A stretch of DNA of 64,000 nucleotides, taken from NCBI GenBank assembly GCA_016714015.1, contig JADJNZ010000007.1, positions 248,001-312,000 of the forward strand, in the 5' to 3' direction. Made by a program: the position numbers and the translations under genes. This DNA comes from Gemmatimonadota bacterium. Lineage in GTDB: Bacteria > Gemmatimonadota > Gemmatimonadetes > Gemmatimonadales > Gemmatimonadaceae. Each line of letters starts with the position of its first letter. The stretch's first letter is position 1. The notes under the pieces are model-generated. The model saw nothing but the letters and a program-made list of their open reading frames with translations, made no database searches and was not told the origin of the DNA. Positions 46,047 through 54,675 of the stretch are shown piece by piece.

Positions 46047-46832
46047 TCAGCCTCCCATCGCCGCGCGCACGTCCGCCACGTACTTCTCGCTCACCGCGAC
46101 CTTCGCCCCGGAGTGCAATCGCAACGCATACGTGCCGTCGCCCGTGACGGTGAGCGACTTGCACTCCGCGCGACGCACGATGGCGCTGCGGTGGACGCGG
46201 AGGAAGACGGCGGGGTCGAGGCGCTGTTCGAGCGCGGAGAGCGTCACGCGGTGCAGGACCATGCGATCGGCGAGGTGGAGCTCGACGTAGTTCCCGGCGG
46301 CCGCGATCCACCGGACGTCCGCCACCGCGACCGAATCGACGCGCCCCACCGAGCGGACGCTGAGCCGCGTGAGGTAGGTCGGACGCACCTGCGACGGGTC
46401 GGTGTCGACGTCGGCGAGGTACCCGCGGAGCGCGTTCCCGTAGGCCGCGCGCTCACGCAGCTGCAACAGCTGCTCGGCGCGCTCGATGGCCTGGCCGAAC
46501 CGCGCGTCGTCGAAGGGCTTCAGCAGGTAGTCGAGCGCGTGCAGTTCGAACGCCGCGATGGCGAACGACTCGTACGCGGTGACGAAGATGACGACCGGCG
46601 GCACCGGACGCGACGCCACCGCACGCGCGAGGACGAGGCCGTTCTCCCGCGGCATCTGGATGTCGAGGAACAGCACGTCGACCGCCGCGGAGGCGAGCAC
46701 CGCGGTGGCGGCGGCGACGCTCTCGCACTCGCCGACGACATGCCAGTGCGCGAAGCCCCGCAGCGCGTGCCGGAGATTCTCGCGGGAAAGCGGTTCGTCA
46801 TCGACGATGAGCGCCCGCACGCGGTCAGTCAT
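46047..46832 (-). CDS. LytTR-type response regulator
   Basis: This 261-residue regulator has a receiver domain (about 5-120) with DDE at 11-13, phospho-acceptor Asp57 in VLFLDIQMPRENG and Lys in YLLKPF. A linker and a LytTR DNA-binding domain follow (about 155-258), with VADVRWIAAAGNYVELHLAD and FLRVHRSAIVRR. It is co-transcribed with the LytS-like kinase (eight-base overlap). Partner control of the divergent SusC/SusD genes is a plausible inference from position. Confidence 0.95.
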   Translation of the reverse strand: MTDRVRALIVDDEPLSRENLRHALRGFAHWHVVGECESVAAATAVLASAAVDVLFLDIQMPRENGLVLARAVASRPVPPVVIFVTAYESFAIAAFELHALDYLLKPFDDARFGQAIERAEQLLQLRERAAYGNALRGYLADVDTDPSQVRPTYLTRLSVRSVGRVDSVAVADVRWIAAAGNYVELHLADRMVLHRVTLSALEQRLDPAVFLRVHRSAIVRRAECKSLTVTGDGTYALRLHSGAKVAVSEKYVADVRAAMGG

Positions 46833-47967
46833 TCGCCGCCCTCGGGATGGTGATGGTGACCTCGAAGCGTCCGTCGACCGACTTGGCCTCGAACCGTGCC
46901 CGCCCGCGATACGCGAGCGCGAGCCGGTCGCGGGTCGCGCGAAGCCCCAGTCCGAGTCCGGGATTGGGCGGCGCGTCCGGATGGGTCGAGTTGCTCACGT
47001 GAACGACGATCATCGGACCGTCCGACGCGAAGGTCAGGCGGATGTCGCTCGGCCCCTCGTGCCGCTCGAGGTCGTGTCGGATGGCGTTCTCGACGAGCGG
47101 CTGCAGGAGCAGGGGCGGGCAGTCGGCGCCGGTGACGGCGTCGTCGTCGCCGGTGATGGCGAGCCGCAGCCGATCGCCGTATCGCAGCTGCTGCAGCGCG
47201 AGGTACTCCCGCACGAAGCGCAGTTCGTCGGCGACGGTGACCCACTCGGCGTTGCTCGCCGTGAGTGCATAGCGCAGGAGGCCGCTCAGCTGTCCCAGCG
47301 CCGTCACCGCGAGCGTGCGGCTCTCGCCGCGCACGAGGCTGCTGATGGCATTGAGGGCGTTGAAGACGAAGTGCGGCTCGAGCTGCGCGCGCAGGGCGCG
47401 CAGGCGCTGCTGTTCGAGGTCGAGCTTGAGTGCGAGCAGCTCCGCGTCCGTGCGCTGCTGACGGAAGCGTGCCGCGAGGCTCTCCCGGACCGCCACCAGG
47501 GCGTAGACCGCGGTGAAGGTCGCCACGAGCAGCGAGAAGTCGATGAACCAGAGGAGCGCGGGCCAACGCATCGCGGCGTCGATGAGGCGCGTCCCGTCAT
47601 CCGGGAGACTGATGAGGATCTGGTACGCCGTCTCGGGGATGAGGAAGAGCCCGACCGACTGCAGGAAGCGGCGGGCCATGTGTCGCGGGTCCGTGAGCCG
47701 CTGGGGCTCCCGGTCGAGGACGAGGTAGAGGACCGTCGTCAGGACGACCCACGGGAGATAGGCGAGCGCCATGCTCCCGAGGAGCTCGCCGAACATGGGC
47801 GGGCGGCCGCGGCGGACCGAGTCGGTGTAGCCCGCCACGGAGTGCAGCACGAAGACGAGCGTCCACACCGCGACGCTCCCGACGACCGCGCGCGCTATGT
47901 CGCGCAGGCGTGCGCCGGCCTCGGGACGTGCGGCAGTGGCGTCAGGGGGAACGGAAGGGCGTGGCAT
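46825..47967 (-). CDS. LytS/YehU-like membrane histidine kinase
   Basis: This 380-residue kinase has four or five hydrophobic helices (about 28-165), a coiled coil (about 170-195) and a His_kinase domain with His199 in LEPHFVFNALNAIS. An ATPase domain follows, with LLLQPLVENAIRH and a GLGLRATRDRL glycine box. It is the sensor for the LytTR regulator. ATG 47967 was chosen; GTG 47973, two codons upstream, is also possible. GGAG touches the ATG directly, which is unusually close. Confidence 0.92.
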   Translation of the reverse strand: MPRPSVPPDATAARPEAGARLRDIARAVVGSVAVWTLVFVLHSVAGYTDSVRRGRPPMFGELLGSMALAYLPWVVLTTVLYLVLDREPQRLTDPRHMARRFLQSVGLFLIPETAYQILISLPDDGTRLIDAAMRWPALLWFIDFSLLVATFTAVYALVAVRESLAARFRQQRTDAELLALKLDLEQQRLRALRAQLEPHFVFNALNAISSLVRGESRTLAVTALGQLSGLLRYALTASNAEWVTVADELRFVREYLALQQLRYGDRLRLAITGDDDAVTGADCPPLLLQPLVENAIRHDLERHEGPSDIRLTFASDGPMIVVHVSNSTHPDAPPNPGLGLGLRATRDRLALAYRGRARFEAKSVDGRFEVTITIPRAAND

Positions 47968-48029
47968 CTCCACGGAGAACAGTACGGGAATCCGTCTCGC
48001 CCGACCACGGCCGTTCGTCACCGGCGTGC

Positions 48030-48043
48030 GGGGATTCGTCCCG
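48030..48043 (+). promoter_or_regulatory. GGGGATTCGTCCCG motif (site 3)
   Basis: Third copy of the GATTCRTCCC-type motif, in the divergent region between the LytS-like kinase and the SusC gene. The core is at 48033-48042, 65 bases from the kinase start and 165 from the SusC start. The same core on the other strand also covers the SusC start codon (48210-48219). Confidence 0.35.
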
Positions 48044-48197
48044 AACGCGAGTCCGTCGAGGGAATACGCGTGCGAGAACGCGTGCGAGCGCCGTGTTGTG
48101 AACCACCGATGCGACGCCGCGAACGCGCTTGTCGCCGCGCCGCACCATCGCGACCATGCGAGCCATGAGCGGCGAGTGCCGCGGCAATCCTTCCATC

Positions 48198-48210
48198 GGA
48201 GGTCAAGTTG
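48198..48210 (+). promoter_or_regulatory. Ribosome site that selects a TTG start for SusC
   Basis: GGAGG at 48198-48202 is followed five bases later by TTG 48208. The next in-frame ATG (48226) has no ribosome site, so TTG is the likely start and gives a positively charged signal-peptide N-region. Confidence 0.65.
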
Positions 48211-51200
48211 GGACGAATCAGACGGATGTTCCTGGTCCTGGTGGGCGCGCTCGCGCTCCACGGCGGGACCGCGCGCGCGCAGGCCGGCGCGTCGCGCGAG
48301 GTGAGCGGGACCGTGACCCAGACCGGCGGGGCGCCGGTGGTCGATGCGACGGTGACGGTGCTCGGGCAGGCGATCGGGGCCCGCACGAACGAACGCGGCG
48401 AGTACCGGCTCCGCGTGCCGCAGGGCGAGGTGACCCTGCTCGCCCGCGCGATCGGGTTCAAGCGCGCGACGCTCAAGCTCGCGGCCGACGCCGCGACCCT
48501 CGCGTTCGTCCTCGAGCGCGACGTCTTGCAGCTGGAAGGAGTGACGGTCACGGGACAGGCGACGACGATCGATCGGCGCAACGCGACGACCGCGGTCGCC
48601 GCGGTGAACGCGGAGGAGCTCAATCGCACCCCCGCGCGCTCGATCGAGAACCAGCTCTCGGGCAAGGTCCTGGGCGCGCGTATCTTCGAGAACAACGGCG
48701 CACCCGGTGGCGGTGCGCAGGTGCAGATCCGTGGCGCGACCTCGGTGCTCGGTCAGGGGGACCCGCTCTACGTCATCGATGGCGTGATCGTGTCCAACAC
48801 CACCATCAGCAACGGCCTCAACTCCATCTCCCGAGCCAGCGGGACCACGATCTCGAGCACGCAGGACAACGCGGTCAACCGCCTCGCCGACATCAACCCC
48901 TCCGACATCGAGTCGGTCGAGGTCCTGAAGTCGGCCGCGGCGTCGGCCATCTACGGGTCGCGGGCGACCAACGGCGTGGTGGTGATCACGACCAAGCGGG
49001 GGCGCGCCGGTGCGCCCAGCTGGAACCTCACGCAGCGGGTGGGCACCGCGGCGCTCTCGCGGAAGATCGGCTTCCGGCACTGGTCCGACATCGATGAGCT
49101 CGTGCCCGCCGCCGACCCGACCCTCTGGGTGGGCAACGCGGCGGCGGTCACCGTCGCGCAGCAGGTCTGCGCGCCGAGCTGCACCAACTACGACTACGAA
49201 CAGCAGCTCTTCGGACGGACCGACCCGACCTTCGAGACCATCCTCTCCACGCGCGGAGGCGCCGGCAGCACGAAGTACTTCGCGTCGGTGAGCGACAAGC
49301 AGGAGGCGGGCATCATGCTCCGCACGGGGGCGCGGCGCACGGCCGGGCGCATCAACATCGACCAGACGGTCGGCGAGCGCCTCACCATCTCCGCCGGGCT
49401 CGGCGTGACCCGCAACTTCAACCAGCGCGGCATCACGAACAACAACAACGCGGGCATCTCGCCGACCTACGACCTCGGCTACATCCCGCACGTGCTCGAC
49501 ATGCGCCGGCGTCCGGATGGCTCGTGGCCGGTGAACCCGTTCTATGCCGGTGGGACCTCGGTCTCCAACCCGTTCGCGAACGCGGAGCACATCACCAACA
49601 ACGAGGAAGTGTGGCGGCAGACCGGGAACGTCCGGTTCGCGTACCAGGCGTTCTCGAGCGCGCAGCACAACGTGAACATCTCGTACCAGGCCGGACTCGA
49701 CCGCTTCCACCAGGACGGGCTCGCGTTCTCGCCGCCGTACCTGCAGTTCGAGCCGAACGACAACTTCGCGGGCACCTCGGCCGTCGCGACGTCGCAGGTG
49801 TTCCAGATGAACCAGGGGCTCAACGTCGTGCACACGTGGACGCCGGCACTCCCCTGGGTGAACAGCCTCACGACGTCGATCGGCGGCACCTCCGAGCAGC
49901 AGTCGCAGCGCACCTACCGGACGCTCGGCCGTGGTCTGCTGCCGACCGTCGAACTCTCGTCCGGCGCTGCCGTGACGTCCGTCGAGGATGGACGGACGGC
50001 GTTCCGCGACCAGTCGATCTACCTGAACGAGCAGGCGCTCTTCTTCGGTGAGGCGCTCTCGGTCGCGGTGGGCTTCCGCGCCGATCGTTCGTCGGCCAAC
50101 GGGGACCAGGAACAGTTCTACTTCTTCCCCAAGTACTCGGCGGCGTACCGCTTCGACCGGCCGAGCTGGGCATCCTCGTACACGGACGAGATCAAGCTGC
50201 GCGCCTCGTGGGGACAGTCCGGCAACCGGCCCCGGTGGGCCGATCGCGACGTGCTCTTCGCCAACGGCGGCATCATCGACGGCCGCGGCTCGTTGGTCTC
50301 CGCGGCGACGCTCGGCAACCCGGCGATCACGCCGGAGACGATGAGCGAGACCGACCTCGGTCTCGACGCCACGTTCCTCGGCCAGCGGCTGACGGTCGAG
50401 GTGACGCGCTACTCGCGCATCATCTCCGACCTGTTGCTGAGCATGCCGTTGCCGCCCTCCTCCGGGCTGACCCAGCAGATCGTGAACGGCGGGCAGCTGT
50501 CAGTGAAGGGATGGGAGCTCGGACTGGGCGGCATCCCGGTCCAACGGGGGCGGTTCACCTGGACGTCACGCATCAATATGACGAACAACCGGCAGGTGGT
50601 CGACAATCTCCTCGTCGACGGCCAGACGGTCCCCGACTTCGCCGTGCCGGGTTCGTTCGGCTCCACGTTCGGCCGCAACCGCATCGCGGCGGGACTGCGC
50701 TCGACGCTCGTCTGGGCCAACGCCCCGCTGCGTCCGAGCACCACCACCCCGGGCGCGTTTGTGACCGCGGACACTATCGTCGGCGACGCGAACCCCTATC
50801 ACCAGACCCAGTTCTCGAACGACTTCGCGTTCGGCCCTTGGTCGGTGTCGACGCTGCTCGATTGGCGAAACGGCGGAATGGTGTCGAACATGACGCTCTA
50901 CGCGTGGGACGAGGGCGGCAACTCGCGCGACTTCGAGCAGGTGACGGCCAATGGCGAGCTGCTCGGCAATGTGCGCTACGGGGCCTTCTCGGCCGGCGAC
51001 AGCCGTCCGTACATCCAGTCCGGCACCTTCCTCAAGCTGCGCGAGGTGACCGTGTCGTACCAGGCGCCGGCGACCTTCGTGAGCAAGTGGCTCAAGGGCG
51101 CGAAGGACCTGCGCCTGTCGCTCAGCGGACGCAACCTCTGGGTCAAGTCCGATTATTGGTCGTACGATCCCGAGTTCAACAACTTCGGCAACTCGGCCTT

Positions 51201-51273
51201 CAACCGGTTCATCGACCTCGCGCCGTACCCGACGAGCCGCCAGTTCTATCTCTCTGTCGACGTGGGGTACTGA
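48208..51273 (+). CDS. SusC/RagA-type TonB-dependent outer membrane transporter
   Basis: This 1021-residue outer membrane barrel imports glycans, peptides or similar ligands with TonB energy. A signal peptide (about 1-25, TARAQ) and a carboxypeptidase-regulatory-like domain (about 30-110, GTVTQTGGAPVVDATVTVLG) lead to a plug domain with GARIFENNGAPGGGAQVQIR and DPLYVIDGVI, then DIESVEVLKSAAASAIYGSR. The rest is beta-barrel, ending in a typical aromatic strand (QFYLSVDVGY). The SusD-like partner starts two bases after the stop. The substrate is not predictable; no glycoside hydrolase of a classical utilisation locus is adjacent. Confidence 0.95.
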   Translation: MGRIRRMFLVLVGALALHGGTARAQAGASREVSGTVTQTGGAPVVDATVTVLGQAIGARTNERGEYRLRVPQGEVTLLARAIGFKRATLKLAADAATLAFVLERDVLQLEGVTVTGQATTIDRRNATTAVAAVNAEELNRTPARSIENQLSGKVLGARIFENNGAPGGGAQVQIRGATSVLGQGDPLYVIDGVIVSNTTISNGLNSISRASGTTISSTQDNAVNRLADINPSDIESVEVLKSAAASAIYGSRATNGVVVITTKRGRAGAPSWNLTQRVGTAALSRKIGFRHWSDIDELVPAADPTLWVGNAAAVTVAQQVCAPSCTNYDYEQQLFGRTDPTFETILSTRGGAGSTKYFASVSDKQEAGIMLRTGARRTAGRINIDQTVGERLTISAGLGVTRNFNQRGITNNNNAGISPTYDLGYIPHVLDMRRRPDGSWPVNPFYAGGTSVSNPFANAEHITNNEEVWRQTGNVRFAYQAFSSAQHNVNISYQAGLDRFHQDGLAFSPPYLQFEPNDNFAGTSAVATSQVFQMNQGLNVVHTWTPALPWVNSLTTSIGGTSEQQSQRTYRTLGRGLLPTVELSSGAAVTSVEDGRTAFRDQSIYLNEQALFFGEALSVAVGFRADRSSANGDQEQFYFFPKYSAAYRFDRPSWASSYTDEIKLRASWGQSGNRPRWADRDVLFANGGIIDGRGSLVSAATLGNPAITPETMSETDLGLDATFLGQRLTVEVTRYSRIISDLLLSMPLPPSSGLTQQIVNGGQLSVKGWELGLGGIPVQRGRFTWTSRINMTNNRQVVDNLLVDGQTVPDFAVPGSFGSTFGRNRIAAGLRSTLVWANAPLRPSTTTPGAFVTADTIVGDANPYHQTQFSNDFAFGPWSVSTLLDWRNGGMVSNMTLYAWDEGGNSRDFEQVTANGELLGNVRYGAFSAGDSRPYIQSGTFLKLREVTVSYQAPATFVSKWLKGAKDLRLSLSGRNLWVKSDYWSYDPEFNNFGNSAFNRFIDLAPYPTSRQFYLSVDVGY

Positions 51274-51274
51274 G

Positions 51275-52702
51275 ATGCGAGACCATATGATCCGAACCCG
51301 TGCGGCCGCGTGGCTGGCCGCCGGGCTCCTGACCGCCGGCGCATGCACGGCAGACCCGCTGGCCCTGACGAACCCGAACTCCCCGACGGTCGCCGGCGCG
51401 TCCGGTGACGCCGCGGCGCTGCAACTGCAGGCATCCGGTGTGCTCCGCCAGCTCCGCGGCGGGTACGGGGCGTACATCACGACCACCGCGCGACTGGGGC
51501 GCGAAGGCTACATCTACACGCCCAACGAGGGTCGCAACACCTCCCATTATCTGATCGGCCTCGCCGGTGAGGAGCGGCTCGATCCCTCGGGGTTCGCGAC
51601 CGGGGTCTGGGCCGCGCCGTACGGTAACCTGCGCGACCTCTTCAACCTCCGGAACGTGCTCACGTCGCACGCGACGCTCACGGCCGAGCAGAAGAGCGCG
51701 GGCCTCGGGTTCGCCCGCACCATCGAGGCGCTCGAGCTGTTCTACGTCATCTCCACGCGCGACTCGCTCGGTGCGGTGGTGCAGGTGAACCAGAACGCCT
51801 CCGACCTCGCGCCGTTCGTCTCGCGCGACTCGGTGTATCGCTACATCCTCGGTACGCTCGACGCCGGGAACGCGGAACTGGCGGCTGGCGGCGCCGCATT
51901 CCCCTTCACGCTCCACGCGGGCTTCGCGGGCTTCAACACGCCGGCGACGTTCCGCCTGTTCAACCGCGCGATCGCCGCGCGCGCCGCCGTCCACTTCGCC
52001 ACGCGTGGCGGTGGAGCCACGGCGTGGGCCGCGGCGCAGGCCGCCCTCGGCGCGTCGTTCCTGGATCGGAACGCGGCGTCGGGCGCGGCGATGCAGACCG
52101 GCGTCTTCCACGTCCACTCGACCGCGACCGGTGATGCGGCGAACGGGCTGGGCCAGAACGCGGACTTCCTCACGCACCCGAGCTATGCCACCGACATCGC
52201 CCCGGGTGACCTGCGGGCGGCCAAGTGGTCGGTGCTCGCGGTGGCACGCAATGCACCGCAGGGATTGGGGATCCCGACCAGTCTCGCCATGGCGCGTTAC
52301 GCGTCGAACACCACGCCCATACCCGTGATCCGCAACGAGGAGCTCGTGCTGCTCGACGCGGAGGTGCGCTGGAACACGGGGGACAAGGCGGGTGCGATCG
52401 CTGACCTCGACCGGGTGCGGAGTGTCTCGGGTGGAGCGGCGATCGGGCCGACGGCCGCGACGGAGGCCTCGAGTGATGCCGCGTTCGTGGACGCCCTTCT
52501 CCTCGAGAGACGCTTCTCGCTCCTGGCGGAGGGGCATCGGTGGATCGACCACCGCCGGTTGGGACGACTCACGGCGTTGCCGCGGGACCTTGCGACCGGC
52601 GTGAACGCGCACTTCGTCGCCCGGGTGATGCCGGTGCCGCAGGCGGAGTGTCTGGTACGCGCGCGAGCGAACGATCCGGCGCTCGACGGACCGGGCTGCT
52701 AG
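51275..52702 (+). CDS. SusD/RagB-type outer membrane lipoprotein
   Basis: This 475-residue lipoprotein has a lipobox (LLTAGAC) and a following LTNPNSPTVAGASGD, typical of RagB/SusD proteins. TPR-like helical segments and the C-terminal FSLLAEGHRWIDHRR box fit the family. It caps the SusC barrel and binds substrate at the surface. The start is ATG 51275, or ATG 51287 four codons later. It forms a two-gene operon with SusC, ending near the hairpin at 52809-52848. Confidence 0.92.
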   Translation: MRDHMIRTRAAAWLAAGLLTAGACTADPLALTNPNSPTVAGASGDAAALQLQASGVLRQLRGGYGAYITTTARLGREGYIYTPNEGRNTSHYLIGLAGEERLDPSGFATGVWAAPYGNLRDLFNLRNVLTSHATLTAEQKSAGLGFARTIEALELFYVISTRDSLGAVVQVNQNASDLAPFVSRDSVYRYILGTLDAGNAELAAGGAAFPFTLHAGFAGFNTPATFRLFNRAIAARAAVHFATRGGGATAWAAAQAALGASFLDRNAASGAAMQTGVFHVHSTATGDAANGLGQNADFLTHPSYATDIAPGDLRAAKWSVLAVARNAPQGLGIPTSLAMARYASNTTPIPVIRNEELVLLDAEVRWNTGDKAGAIADLDRVRSVSGGAAIGPTAATEASSDAAFVDALLLERRFSLLAEGHRWIDHRRLGRLTALPRDLATGVNAHFVARVMPVPQAECLVRARANDPALDGPGC

Positions 52703-52808
52703 CGCGGGACTCGCGCGCCACGTCGGGCGCGAGGGCGGGACACCGGTGCGGGACCCCAAGGCAGGAGGCCGGTGAGCAGGGCAGGTGCTTCAAGAACGGT
52801 ACGGGTGG

Positions 52809-52848
52809 GGGGAAGCGGCACCGGCGATCCCCGTCGGGTCGCTTCCCC
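52809..52848 (+). terminator. Hairpin after SusC/SusD operon
   Basis: GGGGAAGCG pairs with CGCTTCCCC (9 bp), and an inner CCGGCG/CGTCGG pair adds stability. It lies about 105 bases after the SusD stop and before the next gene. Probable terminator, without a T-run. Confidence 0.55.
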
Positions 52849-52863
52849 TGTCCGTGCGCACGA

Positions 52864-52882
52864 CGTTCCGATCGTCGGAACG
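52864..52882. promoter_or_regulatory. Perfect 19-base palindrome before DUF1579-like gene
   Basis: CGTTCCGA-TCG-TCGGAACG is a perfect inverted repeat with a three-base centre, 17 bases before ATG 52900. Length and symmetry fit a dimeric regulator operator overlapping the leader; it could also be a small hairpin. The same palindrome was not noticed elsewhere. Confidence 0.45.
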
Positions 52883-52899
52883 CCCCTGAACCGGAGTGC

Positions 52900-53442
52900 A
52901 TGAAGGTGACGCGGAACTCACGTATGCTGCGGACCGTGCTGCTCCTGCTCAGCGCATCAGTTGCGCGTGCACAGGGCACAGGGGCGGACCCTGCAGTCGC
53001 GGCGCAGTACGACTTCCTCGTCGGCGACTGGGACGTGACGGTCACGATGCCGCGCGCGGGCGGACCGGCGCTGGTGTACGGCGCGACCTGGCGGATCCGC
53101 TGGGTCGCGGACGGGCGAGTCCTGATGCAGGAGTGGGGCGACCCGTATGGCAGCGGCGTCGAGTTGCGATCCTTCAATGCCACCACCCGGCGATGGGACG
53201 GCCGGAACCTGTACGCGCCTGACCCGGGCAGCTGGTACGAGAACGAAGCGGAACTGCGGGATGGCGTCATGGTGGTGACGACGCCCCGGCAGGCGGCGGA
53301 TGGCACGACCAACCTCAGTCGCGAGATCTACCGGCCCATCGCGACCGATCGGTTCGAGGTGAGGACCGAGGTCTCCCTCGACGCAGGGGCGAGCTGGCGT
53401 CCCGGCCGCTACAGCTTGGTCGCGAGGCGGCGAGGACGGTGA
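52900..53442 (+). CDS. Exported DUF1579-like protein
   Basis: This 180-residue protein has a signal peptide (about 1-25, ASVARAQ). The DUF1579 mark FLVGDWDVTV is near residue 40, and the C-terminal part includes GASWRPGRYSLVARR. It resembles the DUF1579-like domains at 39854 and 40442. Role unknown. GGAG lies three bases before ATG 52900, rather close; ATG 52924 is an alternative. Confidence 0.72.
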   Translation: MKVTRNSRMLRTVLLLLSASVARAQGTGADPAVAAQYDFLVGDWDVTVTMPRAGGPALVYGATWRIRWVADGRVLMQEWGDPYGSGVELRSFNATTRRWDGRNLYAPDPGSWYENEAELRDGVMVVTTPRQAADGTTNLSREIYRPIATDRFEVRTEVSLDAGASWRPGRYSLVARRRGR

Positions 53443-53461
53443 TGCTCAGTCGAGATCGGCG

Positions 53462-54643
53462 TCATTCGTGCGGCTCCGGTGCGCCGGTCGCGGGAAGGGG
53501 TAAGCGCGCGATCAGGATCTCCTGCAGGGCGACGCCGGGCTTGGGCCGCCCGTCGCCGTCGAACGAACGCGACTGCGTGTTCACGAGGTAGAGCAGCGAC
53601 CGCCCGTCGAGCGCCGCGGTGGTCATCCCGCCGAACCTCGGGTGATACCGTTCGAGGGTCTCGGCGCGCGTCACCCGTGCGCGAGTCTCGTCGAGTTGCA
53701 GCCGTACCACGCGCCCCGGATGCAACCCGTTCTGGATGCCGACGAGTCCGTCGTCGAACCAGTATAGTCCGTCGAAGCTCCCCAGCACGGTCCCTTCGGG
53801 GGCGTCGAGCCGATGCAGTGATCGCGACCGGACCTCGATCCGGACGATGTCGAGCGCGCCGGCCACGAAGAGCCAGCGTCCGTCCGCCGAGAGGGTGATG
53901 CCATTGGCCCCGTCCACCGTTCCCCGGGGAAGGAACTGCTCGAGGCTCCCGCCCGGCACCACGCGCCAGATGGACCCGTCAGTAGTGTTCGTCGCGAAGG
54001 CGGTCCCGTCCGACGCGACGGTCACGTCATTGAACGCGCCGCGTGCGCCGCGATGCGTGGCGAGCGTCCGGCCGGTCGCGATGTCGAACTGCACGAGCGA
54101 CGCCCCTTCCACGTTCGCGTCTGCAAAGGCGCGCGGCTCATCCACCGCGGCCCAAAGGTGTCGCCGCTCGGCGTCGACGCGCACGCCGACCACCACGCGC
54201 GGCGCCTCCGGGCGGGAGACCCAGGCAAAGTCGGTCGCGCGCCCGGTGCTGTCGAGGCGCACGATCTTTCCCTTGAAGCTTCCCACGAACGCGCTGCGAC
54301 TCACCGGATCGAAGGCGATGCCCTCGGGATGAAGGTCGCGCTCGCCGATGGTCCACGCGATGGAACTGCGCACGAGCGGAGGGTTCGCGTCACGGATGCG
54401 CGCGATGATCCGACGGAAGGCCGCATCGTCGTGGTAAGGGAAGAAGGCGCGATGGAAGCTCGGGTCGAGTCCGCCTGGTGCGCGACTCACCGAGTCGAGC
54501 AGCCGAAGCGCGCGGATGCGGTCCCCCGCCGACGCGCGCTCCACGGCGCGCTCGTAGAGCGATACGGGGTCCTGTGCCTCGGCAATCGATGCGCCCGTGA
54601 GGATCCTGAGCGCGCCCAACAGGACCAGCGACCGACCCGTCAT
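53462..54643 (-). CDS. Exported SMP-30/gluconolactonase-like beta-propeller protein
   Basis: This 393-residue protein has a signal peptide (about 1-23, SIAEAQ), a short helical region and a six-bladed propeller (about 90-385). SMP-30-type marks are HPEGIAFDPVSRSAFVGSFK, AFNDVTVASDGTAFATNTTD and DGANGITLSADGRWLFVAG, giving the metal-site pattern of lactonases and calcium-binding propellers. It lies 32 bases after the kinase-permease gene on the same strand, so it may be its exported effector or sensor. Catalysis is not certain. Confidence 0.82.
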   Translation of the reverse strand: MTGRSLVLLGALRILTGASIAEAQDPVSLYERAVERASAGDRIRALRLLDSVSRAPGGLDPSFHRAFFPYHDDAAFRRIIARIRDANPPLVRSSIAWTIGERDLHPEGIAFDPVSRSAFVGSFKGKIVRLDSTGRATDFAWVSRPEAPRVVVGVRVDAERRHLWAAVDEPRAFADANVEGASLVQFDIATGRTLATHRGARGAFNDVTVASDGTAFATNTTDGSIWRVVPGGSLEQFLPRGTVDGANGITLSADGRWLFVAGALDIVRIEVRSRSLHRLDAPEGTVLGSFDGLYWFDDGLVGIQNGLHPGRVVRLQLDETRARVTRAETLERYHPRFGGMTTAALDGRSLLYLVNTQSRSFDGDGRPKPGVALQEILIARLPLPATGAPEPHE

Positions 54644-54675
54644 CGATGGCGCCTCGTATCGGGGGGACCCACTCC

